Below, piece after piece: positions 46,805-56,332 of a stretch of DNA of 64,000 nt. The position numbers and the translations under genes are program-made. Every line of letters begins with the position of its first letter. Positions within the stretch are counted from its first letter, which is position 1. The notes under the pieces are model-generated. The model saw only the letters and a list, made by a program, of their open reading frames with translations, was not told the DNA's origin and searched no databases. This stretch comes from Terribacillus saccharophilus (GTDB lineage: Bacteria; Bacillota; Bacilli; Bacillales; Amphibacillaceae), in NCBI RefSeq assembly GCF_002272745.1, contig NZ_NPBD01000002.1, positions 124,001 to 188,000 of the forward strand, written 5' to 3'.

Positions 46805-48580
46805 ATGCATCACCTTAGTATCCAAAGCTCTCAAGGTATTAAGCAAGCTCAGCAGCCACAACAGGAAAGAAACTTTAGGCCTGGGGAGGTCGTAACCGGG
46901 AAGATTACTAAGTTTTTTCCTGATAACAAAGCATTGCTGCAAATCGGCGCCAAGAAAGTTATAGCAGAATTGCAGGCATCACTGACTGCAGGAGGCACCT
47001 ATTGGTTTGAAGTAAAAGAAGGCGGAGAGCGGCCTTTATTGCAGGTTTTGCCCCAAACTACTGGGAAGCAAGCTGATGTTTCTCAGTTAATTGAGCTTGC
47101 TGGTATGAAACCGAATAAAACGAATAGAAGCTTAGTGGAAGGCTTGGTGAAACAGCAGACTGCATTTACGATGCCTCAGCTGAAACAAGCACTAAATCTT
47201 TTGCAGCAGAAAGAATTGCAGCCAGTGGAAGTTACGAAAGAAGGGCTGCAGCTTATGCTTCAGCGGCAGCTGCCCTTAACAGAAAGTGTTCTCCATGCTA
47301 TCACAGCTCGACAGACACAAGATATGACAGCTTCCCTTCGTGAACTCACCAATACTGTACCTGTCGGGAGTGATAAAGCAACGCCACTTCAACAGATGCT
47401 CGGGAAATTGGCACCTGTTGGACCAGCAGTGCATGAACAGCATCTTATACAGCAGATTATCCAAGAGGCAAAATCAGGAAAACAGGATATGTATCAAGCT
47501 ATCCGCCCATCTTTACCTGCTGCGGTGCCATCGTTTGCTGCTTGGCAAGGAGAATGGCTGGCATACGATAAGCAAATGGATGAAAGCAGAAGTGTTCCGC
47601 AGCAGTTAATGAAAGAAGCTGGAAGTTCGTCTAACAGATCAGCAGGTATAATGCCGTATACTCAAGCACTTGATAGTTTCATGTCCGAGATGCAACTAGT
47701 CGGTAAGCAATCTCCCGCTGCACAAGAGAGCCTCCAGACAGCGCTGTCGACTGTCCGGCAGCTGCTTAGTATGTTTCCGGATCAAACATTGCCTCATGAA
47801 ATAATCACCGGTCTGCGTACAGCTTTGGAGCCCTTTCAGTCATCTCCAATGGCTCAAGACATATACAGCCAGCTGACAAAAGGGAATGTAGATAACCAGC
47901 AGCTGCTAGCGAAGAGTACAGAATTACTACAGCTTCTCCAAGTGACACAAACGAATGAGCAAAGCAAAGATGGAGATTTTTTCAAAAATCTGCTGCAAGA
48001 TATTTTTAGGCAAACAGGATTTTCATATGAACATGATTTAAACGATGCCGATGCTGCAGATATGCCTTTAAAAGGTTTGCTGCTGCAACACGCAGCACAA
48101 GGTAATGAAAGAGCAGAGCTTTCCTCTCAGCTTCTTCAGCAAATTACCGGAAGCCAGCTGCTTCAGGTTCAGGATGATAAACAAATGGCTTACATTCAGC
48201 TTCAGCTTCCCGGCGCACCGTTTGGATTTGATAAAGATATCATGATGGAGCTGGAAGGCAGAAAAGAAGCTGATGGAAAGTTATCTTCTGATCACTGCCG
48301 TATTTTGTTTTATTTGCATTTACCTTTTCTTGATGACATGGTAGTGGATATGTACGTACAGAAAAAGACTGTCAATCTGCATATTTATACAGCAGAAGGA
48401 AAAGCAGAACAAGTCATGCGTCCGCTTCAGCATAAGCTGAAAACAGCACTCGATACAAGCGGCTATCATCTTTCTTCTGTAAAATATACGGTCAGCAAAA
48501 ATGCCAAAGAAGCAAGCCATATTGATACAGGCTCGAATGCTCTACATATCGAACAGAAAGGTGTCGACTATCGCATATGA
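46805..48580 (+). CDS. ylqG: YlqG-like protein with FliK-type C-terminal region
   Basis: A 591-aa protein with GAAGGAAGTGA upstream. It is Gln-rich and low in conserved motifs through the middle (about residues 95-400). The C-terminus, from YIQLQLPGAPFGFDKDIM through VDMYVQKKTVNLHIYTAEG, resembles the conserved C-terminal domain of flagellar hook-length control proteins. In B. subtilis ylqG and ylqH form an unstudied pair. Linkage to an FlhB-like partner suggests a role tied to the flagellar export switch, but this is inference. Confidence 0.75.
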   Translation: MHHLSIQSSQGIKQAQQPQQERNFRPGEVVTGKITKFFPDNKALLQIGAKKVIAELQASLTAGGTYWFEVKEGGERPLLQVLPQTTGKQADVSQLIELAGMKPNKTNRSLVEGLVKQQTAFTMPQLKQALNLLQQKELQPVEVTKEGLQLMLQRQLPLTESVLHAITARQTQDMTASLRELTNTVPVGSDKATPLQQMLGKLAPVGPAVHEQHLIQQIIQEAKSGKQDMYQAIRPSLPAAVPSFAAWQGEWLAYDKQMDESRSVPQQLMKEAGSSSNRSAGIMPYTQALDSFMSEMQLVGKQSPAAQESLQTALSTVRQLLSMFPDQTLPHEIITGLRTALEPFQSSPMAQDIYSQLTKGNVDNQQLLAKSTELLQLLQVTQTNEQSKDGDFFKNLLQDIFRQTGFSYEHDLNDADAADMPLKGLLLQHAAQGNERAELSSQLLQQITGSQLLQVQDDKQMAYIQLQLPGAPFGFDKDIMMELEGRKEADGKLSSDHCRILFYLHLPFLDDMVVDMYVQKKTVNLHIYTAEGKAEQVMRPLQHKLKTALDTSGYHLSSVKYTVSKNAKEASHIDTGSNALHIEQKGVDYRI

Positions 48581-48852
48581 CAGAGAAAAGATACGTTCGG
48601 CAAGCGGCGGCTTTGAAATATGACGCTGCTAAAAAGCAGGCACCGGTCCTTGCGGCAAGCGGTAAGGGCCTGACTGCCGAGGCAATCATAAAACGTGCTC
48701 AGGATAATGGTGTGCCGGTCCAGCAAGATCCTGCTTTAGTAGGTCTATTGACGGAGTTGAAAGTAAATGAGATGATTCCTGCAGATCTCTATGAGGCAGT
48801 TGCCGAGGTCTTTGCATTCATTTACCAGGCAGACAAGCAAGCAGGAAAATAA
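48577..48852 (+). CDS. ylqH: FlhB C-terminal-domain homolog (YlqH/FhlB)
   Basis: A 91-aa protein overlapping ylqG by 4 bases (ATGA). It matches the cytoplasmic domain of FlhB/EscU export-switch proteins (AAALKYDAAKKQAPVLAASGKG, then GVPVQQDPALVGLLTELKVN) but lacks the N-terminal membrane part and the NPTH autocleavage site. Stand-alone FhlB-type proteins can partly replace the cleaved FlhB fragment in some bacteria. The function here is unproven. Confidence 0.85.
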   Translation: MTEKRYVRQAAALKYDAAKKQAPVLAASGKGLTAEAIIKRAQDNGVPVQQDPALVGLLTELKVNEMIPADLYEAVAEVFAFIYQADKQAGK

Positions 48853-48877
48853 GCGTCTCTTTGAGGGGATGCTTTTT
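48851..48877 (+). terminator. Terminator after ylqH
   Basis: AAGCGTCTC pairs with GGGGATGCTT (two G-U pairs), followed by TTTTT; it overlaps the ylqH stop codon. Confidence 0.6.
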
Positions 48878-48891
48878 CCATAAATTCTCTT

Positions 48892-48907
48892 ATGAAAGCA
48901 TTTTCAT
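48892..48907. promoter_or_regulatory. Candidate CcpA cre site upstream of sucCD
   Basis: ATGAAAGCATTTTCAT fits the cre consensus WTGAAARCGYTTTCWN with one mismatch, at the central G, and sits in a perfect 7-bp inverted repeat (TATGAAA/TTTCATA). It lies about 80 bases upstream of the sucC -35. Confidence 0.5.
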
Positions 48908-48988
48908 AAATTTGTAGCGAAAGGGCATCCTCTTCTTTATTCGTCCTTATAAGTTTTATGTAGATTCTGTCTTTTCCATAGTTTTTGG

Positions 48989-49018
48989 TAGACTTTTGCA
49001 GAAGAAATCGTTTACAAT
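48989..49018 (+). promoter_or_regulatory. Candidate promoter of sucCD
   Basis: TAGACT (48989-48994), an 18-base spacer and TACAAT (49013-49018), 34 bases before the sucC start codon. Confidence 0.55.
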
Positions 49019-49052
49019 AGTTTTGCACGGAATCTGACGGGGAGGGTACAGA

Positions 49053-50213
49053 ATGAATATTCATGAGTATCAAGGCAAAGAGGTTTTACGTGAATTTGGT
49101 GTGTCTGTTCCTGCTGGTAGAGTGGCATTCAGTGTCGAGGAAGCTGTGGAAGCAGCTGAAAGCCTGGGCACAAATGTATGCGTTGTCAAAGCGCAGATCC
49201 ACGCTGGCGGACGTGGAAAAGCAGGCGGTGTGAAAGTAGCGAAAAGCTTGGATGAAGTTCGTACATACGCGGAGGAAATCTTAGGCAAGACGCTTGTAAC
49301 GCATCAGACAGGCCCAGAAGGAAAAGAAGTGAAACGGCTTCTAATCGAAGAGGGCTGTGATATCCAGAAAGAGTATTATATCGGTCTTGTTCTTGATCGC
49401 AGCACATCCCGAATCGTAATGATGGCGTCTGAAGAAGGCGGTACAGAGATTGAGGAAGTTGCAGCAGAGACACCGGAGAAAATCTTCCGGGAAGCGATCG
49501 ACCCTGTTGTCGGTTTAACTGGCTATCAAGCTAGAAGATTGGCATTTGCTATTAATATTCCGCCGGAATCGCTGAACAAGGCTGTCGGGTTCATGATGAG
49601 CTTGTATCAGGCTTTCGTAGAGAAGGATTGCTCCATTGCTGAGATAAATCCGCTTGTTACGACTGGCGATGGTCAAGTATTGGCACTTGATGCCAAACTG
49701 AATTTTGACGAAAACGCACTATACAGACATAAAGATATCGTCGCGCTTCGCGACTTGGATGAAGAAGATGAAAAAGAAATCGAAGCCTCTAAGCATGATC
49801 TGAGCTATATTTCCCTTGATGGGAATATCGGCTGTATGGTAAACGGTGCAGGTCTCGCAATGGCTACGATGGATATTATCAAGCATTACGGCGGAGATCC
49901 CGCTAACTTCCTCGATGTTGGGGGCGGTGCTACGACTGAAAAAGTTACCGAGGCCTTCAAAATCATTCTGGCTGATCAAAATGTCAAAGGTATCTTAGTT
50001 AATATTTTCGGAGGCATTATGAAATGTGACGTTATTGCTGAAGGTGTAATCGGTGCATCCCGTCAAGTCGGATTGGATATTCCGCTTGTCGTACGTTTGG
50101 AAGGGACGAACGTGGAGCAGGGCAAGAAGCTGCTCGAGGAGTCCGGATTGAATATCACATCGGCAGCGTCCATGGCAGATGCAGCAGAGAAAATCGTCGC
50201 ACTTGTAAACTAA
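49053..50213 (+). CDS. sucC: Succinyl-CoA synthetase beta subunit
   Basis: A 386-aa ADP-forming ligase subunit with GGGGAGGG upstream. An ATP-grasp domain ([32 protein letters not shown]) is followed by a C-terminal CoA-ligase domain with [19 protein letters not shown] and [15 protein letters not shown]. With SucD it makes ATP (or GTP) and succinate from succinyl-CoA in the TCA cycle. The alpha-subunit gene follows 18 bases later. Confidence 0.97.
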   Translation: MNIHEYQGKEVLREFGVSVPAGRVAFSVEEAVEAAESLGTNVCVVKAQIHAGGRGKAGGVKVAKSLDEVRTYAEEILGKTLVTHQTGPEGKEVKRLLIEEGCDIQKEYYIGLVLDRSTSRIVMMASEEGGTEIEEVAAETPEKIFREAIDPVVGLTGYQARRLAFAINIPPESLNKAVGFMMSLYQAFVEKDCSIAEINPLVTTGDGQVLALDAKLNFDENALYRHKDIVALRDLDEEDEKEIEASKHDLSYISLDGNIGCMVNGAGLAMATMDIIKHYGGDPANFLDVGGGATTEKVTEAFKIILADQNVKGILVNIFGGIMKCDVIAEGVIGASRQVGLDIPLVVRLEGTNVEQGKKLLEESGLNITSAASMADAAEKIVALVN

Positions 50214-50231
50214 CGGGGGAGGTACAAATTC

Positions 50232-51134
50232 ATGAGTGTTTTTATTAATAAGGAAACAAGAGTACTCGTACAAGGTATTACTGGATCTACGGCGCTTTTC
50301 CATACAAAGCAGATGATTGAATACGGTACCCGGATTGTTGCCGGTGTTACGCCGAAAAAAGGCGGTACCGAAGTGGAAGGCGTACCTGTTTATAATACTG
50401 TGAAAGAGGCAGTACACGAAACTGGCGCTACTGCTTCAGTAATCTATGTTCCGGCAGCTTTTGCAGCTGACGCGATTTTAGAAGCTGTGGATGCGGAGCT
50501 TGATCTGGTCATCTGTATTACAGAGCATATTCCAGTTATGGACATGGTTCGTGTGAAGCGAGCGATGGAAGGCAAGAAGACAAGATTGATCGGTCCGAAC
50601 TGTCCTGGCGTCATCACACCGGAAGAGTGCAAAATTGGTATCATGCCTGGATATATACACAAAAAAGGACATATCGGCGTTGTGTCACGATCTGGTACAT
50701 TGACGTATGAAGCAGTGCATCAGCTCACACAAGCTGGCATTGGCCAATCCACTGCGGTTGGTATCGGTGGGGACCCAGTTAACGGAACAGATTTTATCGA
50801 TGTCTTGAAAGCATTCAATGAAGACAGAGAGACGAAAGCGGTCATCATGATTGGAGAAATCGGTGGTACAGCGGAAGAAGAAGCTGCCGAATGGATCCGT
50901 CAAAATATGAACAAACCTGTCGTCGGCTTCATTGGCGGTGCAACAGCACCTCCAGGTAAACGTATGGGCCATGCTGGTGCCATCATCTCTGGTGGAAAAG
51001 GCACAGCTGACGAAAAAATCAAGGTCTTGGAAGCTTGTGGTGTAAAAGTAGCGGATACGCCAGCAGTTATGGGAGAAACTTTGATAGAAGTGCTGAAAGA
51101 AAAGGGACTATACGAAATCTGTCAAACGCATTAA
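50232..51134 (+). CDS. sucD: Succinyl-CoA synthetase alpha subunit
   Basis: A 300-aa protein behind GGGGGAGG. The CoA-binding Rossmann domain ([18 protein letters not shown]) is followed by GPNCPGVI and the phosphohistidine loop [14 protein letters not shown] with His247. It forms the active site together with SucC. A terminator follows. Confidence 0.97.
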   Translation: MSVFINKETRVLVQGITGSTALFHTKQMIEYGTRIVAGVTPKKGGTEVEGVPVYNTVKEAVHETGATASVIYVPAAFAADAILEAVDAELDLVICITEHIPVMDMVRVKRAMEGKKTRLIGPNCPGVITPEECKIGIMPGYIHKKGHIGVVSRSGTLTYEAVHQLTQAGIGQSTAVGIGGDPVNGTDFIDVLKAFNEDRETKAVIMIGEIGGTAEEEAAEWIRQNMNKPVVGFIGGATAPPGKRMGHAGAIISGGKGTADEKIKVLEACGVKVADTPAVMGETLIEVLKEKGLYEICQTH

Positions 51135-51137
51135 GAT

Positions 51138-51177
51138 GAAAGTGGGCCGATTATTCGGTCCGCTTTCTTATCTTTTT
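51138..51177 (+). terminator. Terminator after sucD
   Basis: A 13-bp stem (51138-51150 with 51155-51167; two G-U pairs) with loop TTAT, followed by TTATCTTTTT. Confidence 0.75.
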
Positions 51178-51196
51178 CAGAGACAGGAGTGGTAAA

Positions 51197-52096
51197 TTGG
51201 AGAAACGTAAAAGATTATTGTTGCTGCACCGAGTGCTGCGGGGACGGCGTAAGGTCATGCAGCGTATCCTCACACTCGATCCTCAATTGGACAACCTTCT
51301 ACATTCATCCTTCCATGAACTGATGAGTTATTATCAGCTCCCCGAATCATTTGCACTTACATTGTTCCACGAACTGCAGGACGAAACGCATATTACCTCT
51401 TTGGAGCAGGACATGCAGACCTTTTGCACTTTAACTTGCTTTGATGAAGCTTTTCCAGCTGCTCTAAGGCACATACCTGATCCTCCACTTGTACTTTATG
51501 CCGCTGGCAATACTGAGCTCCTTGATAGGCTGCCGGCAATCAGCGTGGTTGGCACTCGTCAGCCGACCAAAGCTGCCGACGCCAAAGTAGCTTATTTTTT
51601 GGAGCCGTTAGCTGCTGCTGGCTGGACAATTGTCAGCGGCATGGCAAAAGGAATCGACAGCATGGCACATCACGCAGCGATCCGTAGCAATAACGGCAGT
51701 ACCATAGCCGTATTGGGAGGAGGGTTGCGCCAGCTATACCCTCGTTCAAATCAGGAGTTATTTGACAAGTTAGCAGTCACACAGCTGGTTCTCAGTGAGT
51801 ATTTTCCCGATCAGCATCCTCAGCAGCATCATTTCCCGGAACGGAATCGAATCATCAGCGCACTTGGATTCTGTACCCTTGTGGTCGAAGCAAAAAAACA
51901 TAGCGGTACGATGCATACCGTTATGCATGCATTGGAACAGGGTAGAGATGTATTTGCTATACCTGGAGATCCACTGGAGGACCGGACAGCAGGCTGTCAT
52001 CAGATGATTTCAGAGGGTGCTGGAATCATCTTTGAACCGGGTCAGCTGATTGACGAATGGGAACGTAATAAGTCGAAATGGATACACTTTATATAG
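51197..52096 (+). CDS. dprA: DNA processing protein DprA (Smf)
   Basis: A 299-aa protein from TTG 51197, 6 bases after AGGAG. The DprA Rossmann-like domain shows ISVVGTRQPT, SGMAKGIDSMAHHAA, IAVLGGGL and ERNRIISALGFCTLVVEA. In transformation it protects incoming single-stranded DNA and loads RecA. It is always between sucD and topA in this family. Presence of dprA alone does not prove competence. Confidence 0.95.
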   Translation: MEKRKRLLLLHRVLRGRRKVMQRILTLDPQLDNLLHSSFHELMSYYQLPESFALTLFHELQDETHITSLEQDMQTFCTLTCFDEAFPAALRHIPDPPLVLYAAGNTELLDRLPAISVVGTRQPTKAADAKVAYFLEPLAAAGWTIVSGMAKGIDSMAHHAAIRSNNGSTIAVLGGGLRQLYPRSNQELFDKLAVTQLVLSEYFPDQHPQQHHFPERNRIISALGFCTLVVEAKKHSGTMHTVMHALEQGRDVFAIPGDPLEDRTAGCHQMISEGAGIIFEPGQLIDEWERNKSKWIHFI

Positions 52097-52148
52097 TAGA
52101 AACTTGCTTTTTTATGTATGCTCTATTACAAAATATAGAAAGTTATGT

Positions 52149-52178
52149 TTGACAAACGGAATATAAGTATTTAATAAT
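52149..52178 (+). promoter_or_regulatory. Promoter of topA
   Basis: A perfect TTGACA (52149-52154), an 18-base spacer and AATAAT (52173-52178), 69 bases before the topA start. Confidence 0.6.
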
Positions 52179-52247
52179 AGGGAAGATTTATCGGACAATA
52201 TATAAATAAAATAAACAGAAATAGAAAACCTCTTGGGAGGAAACAAT

Positions 52248-54326
52248 ATGGCAGATTATCTTGTAATCGTGGAATCTCCAGCTAAAGCGAAAACAATCGA
52301 ACGTTATCTTGGTAAAAAATATAAAGTAAAAGCAAGCATGGGACATATCCGTGACTTGCCGAAAAGTCAGATGGGTATCAATGTAGAAGAAGACTTTGAA
52401 CCTCGCTACATCACTATCCGCGGAAAAGGACCTGTGCTCAAAGAATTGAAAAGTGCAGCCAAGAAAGTAAAGAAAGTATATCTCGCAGCCGATCCCGATC
52501 GTGAGGGTGAAGCGATTGCATGGCATTTGGCGCATAGCTTAAACATCGATGAGACTTCTGAGTGCCGCGTGGTCTTCAATGAAATTACGAAGGATGCGAT
52601 CAAGGAGTCGTTCAAGCATCCGCGCAGTATCGATATGGATTTGGTTGATGCTCAACAGGCTCGTCGTATCCTAGACCGACTTGTCGGATATAATATTAGC
52701 CCGCTGCTATGGAAGAAAGTGAAGAAAGGCCTGAGTGCCGGACGTGTCCAATCTGTAGCCGTCAAGATGATTATGGATCGTGAAAACGAGATCAAGAAAT
52801 TCATTCCAGAAGAATACTGGTCAATTGATACAGCTTTCCAATCCGGAAAAAACAGTTTTGAAGGATCATTTTACGGTGTAGATGGTAAGAAGGTAGGCCT
52901 CGCGTCCGAAGAAGAAGTCAATGAGATTCTCGGTAAATTGAACGGGAATGATTTCCAAGTCGATAGAGTGAACAAAAGGGAACGTAAACGAAACCCAGCA
53001 GCTCCATTCACGACGTCTTCCCTGCAGCAGGAAGCAGCACGTAAACTCAATTTCCGAGCTCGGAAAACAATGATGGTGGCGCAGCAGCTTTATGAGGGAA
53101 TCGATTTAGGTAAAAAAGAAGGCGGAATCACTGGTCTGATCACCTATATGCGTACTGACTCCACTCGTATATCCAACACAGCCAAAGAAGAATCAGCCAA
53201 TTACATCAAAGAAACATATGGCGAAGAGTTCCTAGGTTTAGGTACAAAAACGAAACAAACCGAAGGTGCTCAGGATGCCCACGAAGGTATACGGCCAACG
53301 TCCGCATACCGGCACCCTGATAGTGTGAAAGCAATCCTGTCACGTGATCAGTTCAGATTGTACAAACTCATCTGGGAACGTTTCACTGCAAGTCAGATGG
53401 CACAGGCTGTCCTGGATACGATGACTGTTCACCTTGTAAATGAGGGTGTAGAGTTCCGGGCGACAGGATCCAAGGTTAAATTCAAAGGATTCATGAAGGT
53501 TTATGTGGAAGGTAATGATGATAACAAGAGTGAAAAAGACAGGCTGCTTCCGAATCTGGAAGAAGGTATGACAGTGAAGGCGGAGGAAATCACACCGAAC
53601 CAGCACTTCACACAGCCCCCTCCTCGCTATACGGAAGCTCGGCTTGTCCGTACGATGGAAGAGCAGGGAATCGGCCGTCCATCTACATTTGCACCGACAC
53701 TGGATACAATTCAGCGCCGTGGCTATGTAACGCTCGACAACAAGCGTTTTGTACCGACAGAACTAGGAGAAATTGTAATTGATATTCTGGAGGAATTTTT
53801 CCCGGAAATCATTGATTTGGAGTTCACAGTGAAGATGGAAGAAGATCTTGACCATGTTGAGGAAGGTAAGACACAATGGGTCACTATCATCGATGAATTC
53901 TATAAAGGCTTCGACACAAGGTTGGAAAAAGCTGAGCAGGAAATGGAAAAAATCGAGATACGGGATGAACCTGCTGGTATCGACTGTGAGGAATGCGGGC
54001 ATGAGATGGTATACAAGATGGGGCGCTACGGTAAGTTCCTCGCTTGCTCCAATTTCCCGGATTGCCGCAATACGAAGCCGATTCTGAAAAAGATCGGAGT
54101 AACTTGTCCGAAATGTAAGGAAGGCGAAGTTGTCGAACGTAAGTCGAAGAAGAACCGCGTATTCTACGGCTGCGATCAGTACCCAGACTGTGATTTTCTC
54201 AGCTGGGATAAACCTATCTCGAGACCATGTCCGAAATGTGACTCCATGCTTGTAGAGAAGAAAGCGAAAAAGGGAACGCAGATTACATGTTCCAGCTGTG
54301 ATTATAAAGAAGAAGTTCAGCAGTAG
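52248..54326 (+). CDS. topA: DNA topoisomerase I
   Basis: A 692-aa type IA enzyme. ATG 52248 follows GGGAGG; the in-frame TTG at 52233 is upstream of it. The Toprim domain ([35 protein letters not shown]) is followed by the active-site Tyr in [14 protein letters not shown] (about residue 300). The C-terminus has three Cys4 zinc ribbons (CEEC...C..C, CPKC...C..C, CPKC...C..C). It relaxes negative supercoils. trmFO should follow but survives only as a remnant. Confidence 0.97.
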   Translation: MADYLVIVESPAKAKTIERYLGKKYKVKASMGHIRDLPKSQMGINVEEDFEPRYITIRGKGPVLKELKSAAKKVKKVYLAADPDREGEAIAWHLAHSLNIDETSECRVVFNEITKDAIKESFKHPRSIDMDLVDAQQARRILDRLVGYNISPLLWKKVKKGLSAGRVQSVAVKMIMDRENEIKKFIPEEYWSIDTAFQSGKNSFEGSFYGVDGKKVGLASEEEVNEILGKLNGNDFQVDRVNKRERKRNPAAPFTTSSLQQEAARKLNFRARKTMMVAQQLYEGIDLGKKEGGITGLITYMRTDSTRISNTAKEESANYIKETYGEEFLGLGTKTKQTEGAQDAHEGIRPTSAYRHPDSVKAILSRDQFRLYKLIWERFTASQMAQAVLDTMTVHLVNEGVEFRATGSKVKFKGFMKVYVEGNDDNKSEKDRLLPNLEEGMTVKAEEITPNQHFTQPPPRYTEARLVRTMEEQGIGRPSTFAPTLDTIQRRGYVTLDNKRFVPTELGEIVIDILEEFFPEIIDLEFTVKMEEDLDHVEEGKTQWVTIIDEFYKGFDTRLEKAEQEMEKIEIRDEPAGIDCEECGHEMVYKMGRYGKFLACSNFPDCRNTKPILKKIGVTCPKCKEGEVVERKSKKNRVFYGCDQYPDCDFLSWDKPISRPCPKCDSMLVEKKAKKGTQITCSSCDYKEEVQQ

Positions 54327-54330
54327 TACG

Positions 54331-54368
54331 AAAAGACTCCGGCTTAATGATAGCCGGAGTCTTTTGTT
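54331..54368 (+). terminator. Terminator after topA
   Basis: A 14-bp stem, AAAAGACTCCGGCT (54331-54344) with its complement at 54352-54365; the right arm ends in TTTTG. Confidence 0.85.
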
Positions 54369-54415
54369 TGAATTGTTAAGACTTTGTGAAAACAAGATCA
54401 GGAACCGGAAATGAT

Positions 54416-54444
54416 TTGACACAGTTTTATACGAGGTCTATAAT
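54416..54444 (+). promoter_or_regulatory. Full-consensus sigma-A promoter in front of the trmFO remnant
   Basis: TTGACA (54416-54421), exactly 17 bases, then TATAAT (54439-54444): a 12/12 match at optimal spacing. The gene it served (trmFO) is broken, so its present output would be an untranslated transcript reading toward xerC unless it is terminated. Confidence 0.8.
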
Positions 54445-54468
54445 AACGCATTGGAAAGGAATTTTGCT

Positions 54469-54723
54469 TGACACACTTGAGGGGTAAGACCGTATGACAA
54501 ATGATTCGCCATTTCTTTGATCTAGCTGCTCCGATCATAGAAAAGAACAGCATCAATATGTACTGAGTTTACTTAAAATCACGCTATGATAAAGTAAAGT
54601 TGCCAGGAAACTGTAATCGGAAGTCTTGCACATTATATAACGTATGCGAACAGTAAGAATTTCCCGAAAATGAACGCTAACTTTGGTTTGATTAATTAAT
54701 TGGATAAGACGATCAAAAATTAA
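54469..54723 (+). pseudogene. trmFO: Remnant of trmFO (tRNA m5U54 methyltransferase)
   Basis: Two blocks of TrmFO are readable. From 54507: HFFDLAAPIIEKNSINMY, a TGA stop at 54564, then in the same frame VYLKSRYDK, matching the conserved TrmFO stretch around AAAPIVEKDSI and VYLKSRYDKGEA. In a different frame from 54616: [16 protein letters not shown] then PKMNANFGL, matching the TrmFO C-terminal region (LAHYIT..NPK.FQPMNANFG), with stops at 54697 and 54721. The N-terminal FAD domain and about 100 central residues are gone. The site between topA and xerC is the normal trmFO locus. It is clearly non-functional. Confidence 0.9.
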
Positions 54724-54757
54724 GCAAAATTGTAATGAAGCTTATGCTAACTGCGTA

Positions 54758-54786
54758 TTGACTTCAATTCAGAATTTTTCTACAAT
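54758..54786 (+). promoter_or_regulatory. Promoter of xerC-clpQ-clpY-codY
   Basis: TTGACT (54758-54763), a 17-base spacer and TACAAT (54781-54786), 71 bases before the xerC start and downstream of the trmFO remnant. Confidence 0.7.
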
Positions 54787-54857
54787 TTAATTTCTAACGT
54801 TTGCTTCTCTGCTTGAAGTTATGATAAGCTTTATACGCTTGAAGTGAGGCGATTAAA

Positions 54858-55766
54858 ATGAAAAATGCAGAACAGTTCGTTCAAGAATTCAAATCTTATT
54901 TGCAAGTGGAGAAGCATGCTTCCCCGCATACGGTTTACTATTATCTGAATGATGTGAATTTTTTCCTTGAATTCCTGCATTCGGAATCTATTTCGTTTGA
55001 GCAAGTAGATCCAGGAGTAGTACGCGTATTTCTTACGCAATTATATGAGAAGAAGCTATCTAGACGGACGGTATCTCGGAAGATATCCAGTCTTCGTTCT
55101 TTTTACAAGTACCTGGAGCGGGAAGATATTGTCACGGCAAACCCATTTTTGCGGCTAGTTCAGCCAAAGGCACCTGCTTATGTACCCAGCTTCCTTTACG
55201 AACAAGAGCTTGAGAAACTTTTTGAGGCTTCTGATTTGGAAACTCCTCTGGGACAACGAGATCAAGCTATCCTTGAGTGTCTGTACGGTACTGGTATGCG
55301 TGTCAGTGAGTGTGCTGGTATTACATTAGGCGACATAGACTTTTCTATTGGGACCGTCCTTGTACGCGGTAAGGGACGTAAGGAGAGGTATGTTCCGTTT
55401 GGAAGTTTCATGGAAAAAGCTACTCAGAGATATTTGAAGGATGGCCGAAATCGTCTTTTAGAAAAGGCGAAGGAAGATACCGACAAACTGTTCTTAAACA
55501 GCAGAGGGAAACCGATTACGGAACGGGGGATTCGTCTCATCCTGAATAAACTGGTTGAGCAGTCCGCTGTACATATGCACCTGCATCCGCACAAGCTGCG
55601 CCACACATTTGCCACGCACATGCTGAATGAAGGTGCTGATTTGCGTGCTGTGCAGGAATTGCTTGGTCATGAGCATCTGTCCTCTACACAGATTTATACG
55701 CATGTGACGAAAGATCGGCTGCGTACGATATATATGAATACCCATCCGAGAGCGAATCGGGATTAA
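54858..55766 (+). CDS. xerC: Site-specific tyrosine recombinase XerC (CodV)
   Basis: A 302-aa protein with GTGAGG before ATG 54858. An N-terminal SAM-like core-binding domain (residues 1-90) is followed by the catalytic domain with Arg in YGTGMRVSE, Lys in RGKGRKERYVPFG, HKLRHTFATH, GHEHLSSTQ and the nucleophile Tyr in IYTHVTK. With XerD (RipX) it resolves chromosome dimers at dif. It is the first intact gene after topA. Confidence 0.95.
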   Translation: MKNAEQFVQEFKSYLQVEKHASPHTVYYYLNDVNFFLEFLHSESISFEQVDPGVVRVFLTQLYEKKLSRRTVSRKISSLRSFYKYLEREDIVTANPFLRLVQPKAPAYVPSFLYEQELEKLFEASDLETPLGQRDQAILECLYGTGMRVSECAGITLGDIDFSIGTVLVRGKGRKERYVPFGSFMEKATQRYLKDGRNRLLEKAKEDTDKLFLNSRGKPITERGIRLILNKLVEQSAVHMHLHPHKLRHTFATHMLNEGADLRAVQELLGHEHLSSTQIYTHVTKDRLRTIYMNTHPRANRD

Positions 55767-55781
55767 AGGAGATGGATAGCC

Positions 55782-56330
55782 ATGAGTTCTGAATTTCATG
55801 CCACCACTATTTTCGCCGTACGTCATAAAGGTGAGTGCGCAATGTCTGGAGATGGACAGGTGACACTCGGCAACCAAGTTGTCATGAAACATAAAGCAAA
55901 AAAAGTCAGAAGATTATTCAAAGGTCAGGTGCTGGCGGGCTTTGCTGGTTCCGTAGCTGACGCGTTTACGCTTTTTGAAAAATTCGAGGGTAAGCTGGAA
56001 GCTTATAACGGCAACCTTGCCAGAGCTGCAGTGGAATTAGCGAAGGAATGGCGTAGTGATCAAGTCCTTCGGAAGCTGGAAGCGATGCTGATCGTGATGA
56101 ACAAAGAGCAAATGTTTCTTGTTTCAGGAACTGGGGAAGTCATTGAACCGGATGATGATATTTTGGCTATCGGCTCAGGTGGCAATTTTGCCTTAAGCGC
56201 AGGACGCGCCCTGAAAAGATACTCCGAAGAGAAGTCCGCAGCTGAAATCGCTCAGGCTGCGCTTGAGATTGCTGGAGAAATTTGTGTATTCACAAACGAT
56301 CAAATCACGTTGGAGACATTGGAGGCGTAA
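55782..56330 (+). CDS. clpQ: ATP-dependent protease proteolytic subunit ClpQ (HslV/CodW)
   Basis: A 182-aa protein behind AAAGGAG. As in other Bacillus ClpQ proteins, a short serine-bearing extension (MSSEFHA) precedes the TTIFAV that aligns with the N-terminus of E. coli HslV. There is one residue more than in B. subtilis as I recall its sequence (Glu4). Other conserved parts are [29 protein letters not shown] and [14 protein letters not shown]. It forms the double-ring peptidase of the ClpYQ complex. Confidence 0.95.
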   Translation: MSSEFHATTIFAVRHKGECAMSGDGQVTLGNQVVMKHKAKKVRRLFKGQVLAGFAGSVADAFTLFEKFEGKLEAYNGNLARAAVELAKEWRSDQVLRKLEAMLIVMNKEQMFLVSGTGEVIEPDDDILAIGSGGNFALSAGRALKRYSEEKSAAEIAQAALEIAGEICVFTNDQITLETLEA

Positions 56331-56332
56331 TG

